From assembly GCA_964404745.1 (NCBI GenBank), contig CAYOLG010000014.1, positions 1 to 64,000 on the forward strand: 64,000 nt of DNA, written 5' to 3'. The notes beneath the pieces are model-generated. The model ran no database searches. It was not told the DNA's origin and saw nothing but the letters and a program-made list of their open reading frames with translations. The DNA comes from Pelagisphaera sp964404745 (GTDB lineage Bacteria; Verrucomicrobiota; Verrucomicrobiia; Opitutales; Opitutaceae). A program made the position numbers and the translations under genes. Shown here piece after piece: positions 58,566-64,000 of the stretch; within the stretch, counting starts at the first letter, position 1; each line of letters opens with the position of its first letter.

Positions 58566-59930
58566 ATGCGAATCGCCAACCTATCTCCGATCCTAGTTAT
58601 TATTCTTTGTTGTTGCTGCTGCACGCCCTTCACTCAAGGCCAAGATACCCCACCCAACATCCTCATCATTACCGCTGACAATTTGGGCTTCGGCGACCTG
58701 CCGATCTACAATCCCCAATCCAACATCAAAGCTCCTCGCTTAGCCCAGCTCGCCCGGGAGGGCGCCCGGCTGACCAGCTTCTACACGGCCTCGCCTACCT
58801 GTACGGTTTCTCGGGCCTGCCTCCTGACCGGCCGCATCCCGCAAAGACACGGCCTCGATTACCAACTACCCGGCGTAGAGGGAAACTACGGAATAGGGCT
58901 CAACCATGACGAAATCCTCATACCTCAAATTTTGAAGTCGGCGCCCACTCCCTACACCACCGCTTGCTTCGGCAAGTGGAACATCGGATTTGCCGAGGGC
59001 TCGCGGCCCACAGAACGGGGCTTCGACGAGTTCATTGGCCACGCGTCCGGGAATATGGACTACTTCAATCATAACTACCGGACCGAGCACGATCTCTACC
59101 AAGGCACCGAAAAACTGTACCGAGAAGGCAAATACGCGACTGATATTTTTGCCGATGGGGCCATCGATTTCATCCAACGCCAATCCAAGCGCGATGATCC
59201 CTGGTTTTGCTATTTGCCTTTCAACGCTCCCCACTTTCCCAGCGCCGGAAATAAGCAACCAGGGCAGCCCAATATTTGGCAGGCCCCTGACTGGGCCTTC
59301 GAGGAATACGGCTGGACGCCGGACGAACAGGACTACTGGAAGCGGTACTCTGCGGTGGTCACCGCCCTGGACCAAGCCATCGGCCGCGTGCTAGACGCTT
59401 TGGAGGCCAGCGAGGCCGCGGAAAACACCTTCGTCTTTTTTATGTCCGACAATGGGGGCTTTCGCCTCGGTCGCGAAGGGATCGACATCGGCATCAACGA
59501 TCCGCTCCGCAGCGGCGGGGTCACTTGCTGGGAGGGCGGGCTTAGAGTGGTCGCCTTCGCCCGCTGGCCAGGCCGCATCGAAGCCGGCTCTGTTATCGAC
59601 GAGGCCTTTTGGTCGCCAGACTTGCTCGTCGCCTGCGCCAAGCTAGCCGGAACCACCTTGACAAAGGGCGTCCGGCTCGATGGCAAAAACCCGTTACCCA
59701 TCCTAACTCAAGGCAAGCGCTCCCGCCACAAGTCCTTCTTTTTCATCTACCAACGGCACGCTGCCCTACGGGCTGGCGATTGGAAGATCGTTCGCGAAAA
59801 CCCCGAAGATCCTTGGCAGTTGTTCAACTTAACGAAGGACATTTCCGAATCGAACAACCTAGCGGAAAAGCAGCCCAGACAGGTGGCCCGACTAGAGAAA
59901 ATTTTCGGGAACTGGGAAAAGGGTTTCTGA
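58566..59930 (+). CDS. Secreted sulfatase with atypical C-T-V-S-R site
   Basis: The 454-residue protein has a signal peptide with five Cys in a row (VIILCCCCCTPFTQG), NILIITADNLGFGDLPIYN, and SPTCTVSRACLLTGRIPQRH, where Cys79 is the formylglycine precursor and Val replaces the usual Pro or Ala at the third position. SDNGGFRLGREG gives the second metal site. The length is a little short for the family but all blocks are in place. It is the first plus-strand gene of the locus and diverges from the sialidase-like gene with 294 bases between. Sulfatase maturation is expected from a formylglycine-generating enzyme elsewhere. Confidence 0.92.
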   Translation: MRIANLSPILVIILCCCCCTPFTQGQDTPPNILIITADNLGFGDLPIYNPQSNIKAPRLAQLAREGARLTSFYTASPTCTVSRACLLTGRIPQRHGLDYQLPGVEGNYGIGLNHDEILIPQILKSAPTPYTTACFGKWNIGFAEGSRPTERGFDEFIGHASGNMDYFNHNYRTEHDLYQGTEKLYREGKYATDIFADGAIDFIQRQSKRDDPWFCYLPFNAPHFPSAGNKQPGQPNIWQAPDWAFEEYGWTPDEQDYWKRYSAVVTALDQAIGRVLDALEASEAAENTFVFFMSDNGGFRLGREGIDIGINDPLRSGGVTCWEGGLRVVAFARWPGRIEAGSVIDEAFWSPDLLVACAKLAGTTLTKGVRLDGKNPLPILTQGKRSRHKSFFFIYQRHAALRAGDWKIVRENPEDPWQLFNLTKDISESNNLAEKQPRQVARLEKIFGNWEKGF

Positions 59931-60208
59931 CCAGAACCGTTGCCCTACATCATACATGGCTAGGCAAATACGTAGGGTATCTATGCATACATTTGTTGAA
60001 ATTGGGATTTTAACATCGCTCGCTCCGTTCGCTGGATCCCTCATCCCGCAGAACGGAATTCGGGCCAAGATCTTCGCTTTGCGAAGGCAGAAGTTCTCAG
60101 TCATCCGCCCAGAAAGGTCTGTAACACCTACATTCCTGCCTGCCAGACAGCTAGTTCCTTGAAATTCACTCGCAAGCAAGGCTCAGATAGATTTTGCCAT
60201 AGATTCTC

Positions 60209-61687
60209 ATGAATATCCTCCTTATTACCAGCGATCAGCAGCGTTGGGACTGCTTGGGCCGACTGAATCCCGCCATCAAAACCCCGAACCTGGACCGATT
60301 GGCGAATCGAGGGATTATTTTTGATCGGGCCTATACCGTTAATCCTGTCTGCACGCCCTCTCGCTGTTCTATTCTGACCGGCGAATATCCCTCGCGCCAC
60401 GGTTGCTTCCACGTGGGAACATCGCTGCCGGAAGACTACGGCCCAACGGTCGCTCACCGGCTCACGGAAGCGGGATATGCAACCAACTTGATCGGCAAAG
60501 CCCACTTCCAAGCCTGCAAAGATCCCGCCAGTCCCGAATCCGGTCCCAAGATCCACGACCTCGAATACTTCGACCAATGGCACGGCCCCTACTTCGGATT
60601 TGAACACGCCGAGCTCGTGATCGGCCACACCTCGGAACCTCACGCCGCCGGAATGCATTATGGGGCTTGGCTTCGAACCAAGGGAGTCGAGCTATCTGAC
60701 TATTTCGATATCCACGACTATGACCACTTCGGTCCCTGGTCGTTGCCCGAGGAACTGCACGGGTCCGCTTGGGTTGCTGAGCGCACCATCGCTGCCATCA
60801 ATCGAGCCCAGGAATCCGGAAGGCCTTTCTTTATTTGGTCAAGCTTCCAGGATCCCCACAACCCTTACGTCGCACCGGAGCCTTGGGCATCGATGTACGA
60901 CCCATCCGACATGCCGAATCCCATTGAACGTCCAGATCTTGATGGACTGCCCGACTTTTACCGCAGCTTGGCAAACGGGGAATACTACGGAGATGATCCC
61001 GAGTTGCAGGAAAAGGCTTGGGGCGACGTGAAGATTCGCCCGGAACTCGAGACCGAAGACATACGCTCCCTGCGGGCTGTCTACTACGGAATGGTCTCCT
61101 TGATGGACAAGCATATCGGACGTATCCTTGATCGGCTAGAAGCGGATGGAACGATCGACAAGACCTTAATCGTTTTCGCATCCGACCACGGGGACTACTT
61201 GGGCGACCACGGTCTCTGGGGCAAAGGCCTGCCCACCTACGAGGCCGCTCAGCGAATCCCTTTCATTGTAGCCCATCCCCAAAACGCCACGCCCGGGCAA
61301 ACGAGCCGCGCCCTCCAATCGTTGGTGGATCTCGAAGCCTCCTTCCTCAAAGCGGCCGGACAAGATCCTCTGGAACGCGGCCAAGGGGTCTCTCAAATAC
61401 TCGCCTGGACCGACGCCAGCAAATCGACTCGCGACCATTGCCGGGTTGAATTCAGGCCCGCCCAAGGACCTTTTAAACAGGAAACGTTCATCGAAGACCA
61501 GTATAAGTTCGTCCACTACAATACTCGTGACTACGGGGAATTGTACGATCTGATCGACGATCCTCAGCAAACCAGAAATCGCTTTAATGATCCCGACTAC
61601 AGCGACATTCGAGCTTCCCTCCAAGCCAAATACTTGAAGCCTAAAAAAGAAAACGACCTCGTGCGCCAACGCATGGCGGTCGCCTAG
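60209..61687 (+). CDS. Sulfatase without a signal peptide
   Basis: The 492-residue protein starts MNILLITSDQQRWDCLGRLN, so the metal-binding block begins at residue 2 and no signal peptide can precede it. NPVCTPSRCSILTGEYPSRH holds Cys48 in the exact C-x-P-S-R consensus, and FASDHGDYLGDHGLWGKGLP the second metal site. Choline-sulfatase and related cytoplasmic sulfatases have this form. It may act on imported sulfated sugars or esters made by the secreted sulfatases nearby. It follows the secreted sulfatase by 278 bases on the same strand. Confidence 0.92.
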   Translation: MNILLITSDQQRWDCLGRLNPAIKTPNLDRLANRGIIFDRAYTVNPVCTPSRCSILTGEYPSRHGCFHVGTSLPEDYGPTVAHRLTEAGYATNLIGKAHFQACKDPASPESGPKIHDLEYFDQWHGPYFGFEHAELVIGHTSEPHAAGMHYGAWLRTKGVELSDYFDIHDYDHFGPWSLPEELHGSAWVAERTIAAINRAQESGRPFFIWSSFQDPHNPYVAPEPWASMYDPSDMPNPIERPDLDGLPDFYRSLANGEYYGDDPELQEKAWGDVKIRPELETEDIRSLRAVYYGMVSLMDKHIGRILDRLEADGTIDKTLIVFASDHGDYLGDHGLWGKGLPTYEAAQRIPFIVAHPQNATPGQTSRALQSLVDLEASFLKAAGQDPLERGQGVSQILAWTDASKSTRDHCRVEFRPAQGPFKQETFIEDQYKFVHYNTRDYGELYDLIDDPQQTRNRFNDPDYSDIRASLQAKYLKPKKENDLVRQRMAVA

Positions 61688-61760
61688 TCCGGCCTGTATT
61701 CAATAAATCAGGTAGCCTGATCAGAGCGGCTTTTTAAAAACCTGGCCCCAGTTTACTGGA

Positions 61761-61790
61761 GATCCTGGCCCCGCGACGCGGGGATCTAGT
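61761..61790. repeat. GATCC-type palindrome, copy 4
   Basis: GATCCTGGCCCCGCGACGCG followed by GGGATCTAGT has a CCCCGCG/CGCGGGG stem. It is related to 53417-53453. Confidence 0.55.
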
Positions 61791-61982
61791 CCATCAACCG
61801 AGGGACGATATTGAAAATAGAATTGGTTGAGGAGTTGCGATGGACATCGCTCTCCCCGAAGAGACGGAATCGCTGGACTTCCGGCAAGTCGGGACCTGGC
61901 TTAAGTAATCCGCCATTTTCCCACAAAATTCCGAATCCTTTCCATTCTTGCTACCCCACTGATTTAGAAATAGCGCTGCTCG

Positions 61983-63200
61983 ATGTTTTTTAAACTGGGT
62001 CGTTTCCTACAGGCCACATATTTTGGCATCTTGACGGCAAGCTCCAGCTCTCTCGCCCAAGAGACTCCGAGGAAGATCGAGCTGCCCACCCTTTCCGAGG
62101 AGGCTCGAATCAGCCTACTTACCGTTGCCCCAGGCCAAGCCATTCACTCCATCTTTGGTCACTGCGCTTTGCGTGTCCGTGATCCCAAGCTCGGCATCGA
62201 TGCGGTCTACAGCTACCCCGCCATCATCACTTCTAAAAGCCGTTTCTTCCTGGAATCGGGCACGGAGAATCGAAGCGGCATTTATTCACGTTCAACTTTC
62301 GACAAATACATCCAGCATCACACGCTTATCGGACAAGAAGTTCGCGAATCCGTTCTGAATCTCGAGCAGAAGCAAAAACAGGCTTTTTCGGACCAACTCC
62401 TCAACAATTATCTTCACGAAGAGCGCATCTATCCCTACCACCCATTCGCCAAAAACTGCGCCACTCTGCCGTTCGACCTCATTCTATCGCTGATCGGAAG
62501 CGATCTAATCTTCGAAAAGGATCTCGACGACAAAACTGGCCAGTCCTACTTCGAGCGCATCCAGCCCTACTTTCCTCCTCACCCGTGGACCGCTATTGGC
62601 ATGAATTTATCCCTTGGGATCGGAACCCAACGAAACCTCACCTATCGCGAACAAGCCTTTCTCCCGCAGCTGATAGAAGAATCTTTGCAAGAGACCTTCA
62701 TACAAACTCCGGATGGAGAAGAGCCGCTGGTCGCCGAGCAGAGTATCCTCATCGAAGGCAAGCCTGATACCACATACGCTTTCATCCCTAAACCTATTTG
62801 GCTGCTGTCAGCCACTCTCATCCTAACGATCTACGTTACCTTCAAGGAAATGGCATCAGGCAAATACGCTCTCACTTTCGATCGCCTGCTATTTGGGACC
62901 GTGTCGCTCCAGGGCGCCGTTCTGGTCTACACCTCCATGCATATCGCCCACGACTACTCGATCTACAATTTCAACCTCATCTGGGCCTCGCCACTGCACA
63001 TCTTCGCCCTATTTCTTCCCTCAAAACTAAAGCGGGGAACCCGAGTCTACTTCAGAATCTATTCCCTCGTATTTACCCTCGTTGCGGCAGTCTTTTTCTT
63101 CGCTATACCTGCGCTATCAACCCAATTGTGGCCTCTTCTGTTGGCCCTGCTCATTCGTGCAACCCAAATCCCGAGGCACAGCGCCTCAAATGTCTCATGA
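61983..63200 (+). CDS. DUF4105/Lnb-like membrane protein
   Basis: The 405-residue protein has a signal or first helix, then a domain with SLLTVAPGQAIHSIFGHCAL, VYSYPAIITSKSRFFLESG and HPFAKNCATLPFDLILSL. The conserved His in FGH and Cys in KNC form the putative catalytic pair of the DUF4105 domain, now called the Lnb N-terminal domain because Bacteroides Lnb transfers an acyl chain to the N-terminal Cys of lipoproteins. The C-terminal half has five or six hydrophobic helices. Lipoprotein N-acylation is possible; it is inferred from the domain only. The gene stands alone. Confidence 0.8.
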   Translation: MFFKLGRFLQATYFGILTASSSSLAQETPRKIELPTLSEEARISLLTVAPGQAIHSIFGHCALRVRDPKLGIDAVYSYPAIITSKSRFFLESGTENRSGIYSRSTFDKYIQHHTLIGQEVRESVLNLEQKQKQAFSDQLLNNYLHEERIYPYHPFAKNCATLPFDLILSLIGSDLIFEKDLDDKTGQSYFERIQPYFPPHPWTAIGMNLSLGIGTQRNLTYREQAFLPQLIEESLQETFIQTPDGEEPLVAEQSILIEGKPDTTYAFIPKPIWLLSATLILTIYVTFKEMASGKYALTFDRLLFGTVSLQGAVLVYTSMHIAHDYSIYNFNLIWASPLHIFALFLPSKLKRGTRVYFRIYSLVFTLVAAVFFFAIPALSTQLWPLLLALLIRATQIPRHSASNVS

Positions 63201-63324
63201 TTCTCGGGTGACCCAGCTATATAGTCGGTTCAAAAATAGAACTTTCTCGGCACCCTAGAAATCAATGTTGGAGCCGACCAATTACTCGTTGAAATTATGG
63301 CGTTACACAACCAAATTGAACCTT

Positions 63325-64000
63325 TTATCGCAAAGCTTTCTCCGATTCCCACTGATCCCTCAATCTCCCGTAGATTTGCCGCGCTTCTTTGATGCGTTCT
63401 CCTAAATCTCTAGCCTGGCTACCCAAGGTTCGTTGCTCTTCCAAACTGCCGATGGAGTTGAGGTAGGCGTAGCGATAGTCTTCTTCTCTGAAAGAAAGCC
63501 ATTCTATCGGGAGAATCTCTCGAGCCCCTTCCTCCCGACTCATGGACAAATGCAAATAAGAGACCGGGGACTGTCTGTGCTGATACTCCATCGTTATCTG
63601 GTAGGATCGTCCTCGATCTAAATCCACCGAACCTAGAGCTTCACCGCTTTTATCGAGCCGAGCGACCACGTCTCCATCGATGGCAATCGATGCTTCGCCG
63701 GAAGCTCTAAGATGGAGAGCGTCCGGAGCCAAATGATTCTCCGGAACCGTCAACGTACCTCTCCAAAAAGCTGACCAATAACCCCGATTGGGTCGATTGT
63801 TCATCCATGTCGATGCAGTATCCTCGTACTGATCTAGGCCTTTGGCTCGAACATGATCTGCCCGAGCGTACCAGGCTCCGATCAATCCCCTGCCAGATTC
63901 CGCCTCCATCTCGGTCGGGGCCTCGATGTTGGAAGCAACCTCTTCGAGATCCTGAAGGCTTTTCAGACTCCGCTCGATCAACTGAGGCACGTCCGCATGC
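63325..64000 (-). CDS. PA14-like domain protein, start outside the window
   Basis: The frame runs from TGA-type stop at 63325 to the end of the window, so the N-terminus is missing. The visible 225 residues have GLIGAWYARADHVRAKGLDQ, YWSAFWRGTLTVPENH, LRASGEASIAIDGDVVARL and SYQITMEYQHRQSPVSYLHL, the pattern of a PA14 carbohydrate-binding beta-barrel. A charged helical end (RTLGSQARDLGERIKEARQI) follows. PA14 domains are often joined to glycoside hydrolases or surface proteins; the partner domain, if any, is outside the window. Confidence 0.75.
   Translation of the reverse strand, partial: HADVPQLIERSLKSLQDLEEVASNIEAPTEMEAESGRGLIGAWYARADHVRAKGLDQYEDTASTWMNNRPNRGYWSAFWRGTLTVPENHLAPDALHLRASGEASIAIDGDVVARLDKSGEALGSVDLDRGRSYQITMEYQHRQSPVSYLHLSMSREEGAREILPIEWLSFREEDYRYAYLNSIGSLEEQRTLGSQARDLGERIKEARQIYGRLRDQWESEKALR

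Noticed and set aside
1..64000. Reassignment of TAG to Gln across the genome
   Set aside because: Many genes here end in TAG in the normal place, such as rpmA and ppdK, so a global change is not supported; only local read-through remains possible.

Overview
The window looks like part of the chromosome of a marine or surface-associated heterotroph of the phylum Verrucomicrobiota, most likely class Opitutia (Puniceicoccales/Opitutales type). This is an inference from gene content: several formylglycine sulfatases, a YHYH protein, a DUF4105/Lnb-type protein, a PA14-type protein, an orphan ketosynthase/acyl-carrier/desaturase-like trio, and many short palindromic repeats between genes. No 16S rRNA or other taxonomic marker is present, so the assignment is moderate. 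Coding is dense on both strands. I see no intact tRNA, rRNA, CRISPR array, insertion sequence or prophage.

Layout. 1-4.3 kb: end of a YHYH protein, a repeat-rich spacer holding a tRNA 3' fragment, a coiled-coil lipoprotein, a methyltransferase, and rplU-rpmA. 4.5-7.6 kb: FAD oxidoreductase, acyl carrier protein and ketosynthase on the minus strand. 7.6-12 kb: galE, a NarL-type response regulator, and a minus-strand run of epimerase, ybaB, recR and an Hpt protein. 12-15.8 kb: a plus-strand run of DJ-1 protein, disulfide oxidoreductase, SDR and M42 peptidase. 15.8-17.4 kb: two frameshifted genes and a toxin-antitoxin pair with a palindromic operator. 17.4-32 kb: housekeeping genes (TonB-like protein, maf, nadE, hemL, tatC, ppdK, hflX, PhoX-like protein, SDR, ABC-F ATPase). 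32-34 kb: an HTH-metallo-beta-lactamase fusion and a GNAT gene broken by two stops. 34-44.6 kb: a tripartite efflux locus with two tandem paralogous RND pumps, one adaptor and one outer-membrane factor. 44.7-48 kb: gcvH, gcvT, an FAH-family hydrolase and an O-methyltransferase. 48-62 kb: an accessory polysaccharide-type locus with four sulfatases, a sialidase/glycosidase fusion and an alpha/beta-hydrolase gene with an in-frame amber codon. 62-64 kb: a DUF4105/Lnb-like membrane protein and the end of a PA14-like protein.

Two themes stand out. First, at least five genes are interrupted: two by single-base frameshifts 0.6 kb apart, and three by in-frame stops, two of which sit where a Gln codon is plausible. 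Reading frame and family similarity continue on both sides, so these are recent pseudogenes, programmed or suppressed events, or assembly errors. Second, the longer gaps are filled with at least four families of short imperfect palindromes, including the recurring GTAGCG(G/A)GCGATCTCACGCC type and the CAGGCAAGATGCCTG type. They behave like REP elements, with no RAYT transposase in view.

The 48-62 kb sulfatases, sialidase-like fusion and hydrolase probably act together on a sulfated glycan. The efflux genes form one minus-strand unit. The ketosynthase trio is the best candidate for an undescribed lipid or polyene product.
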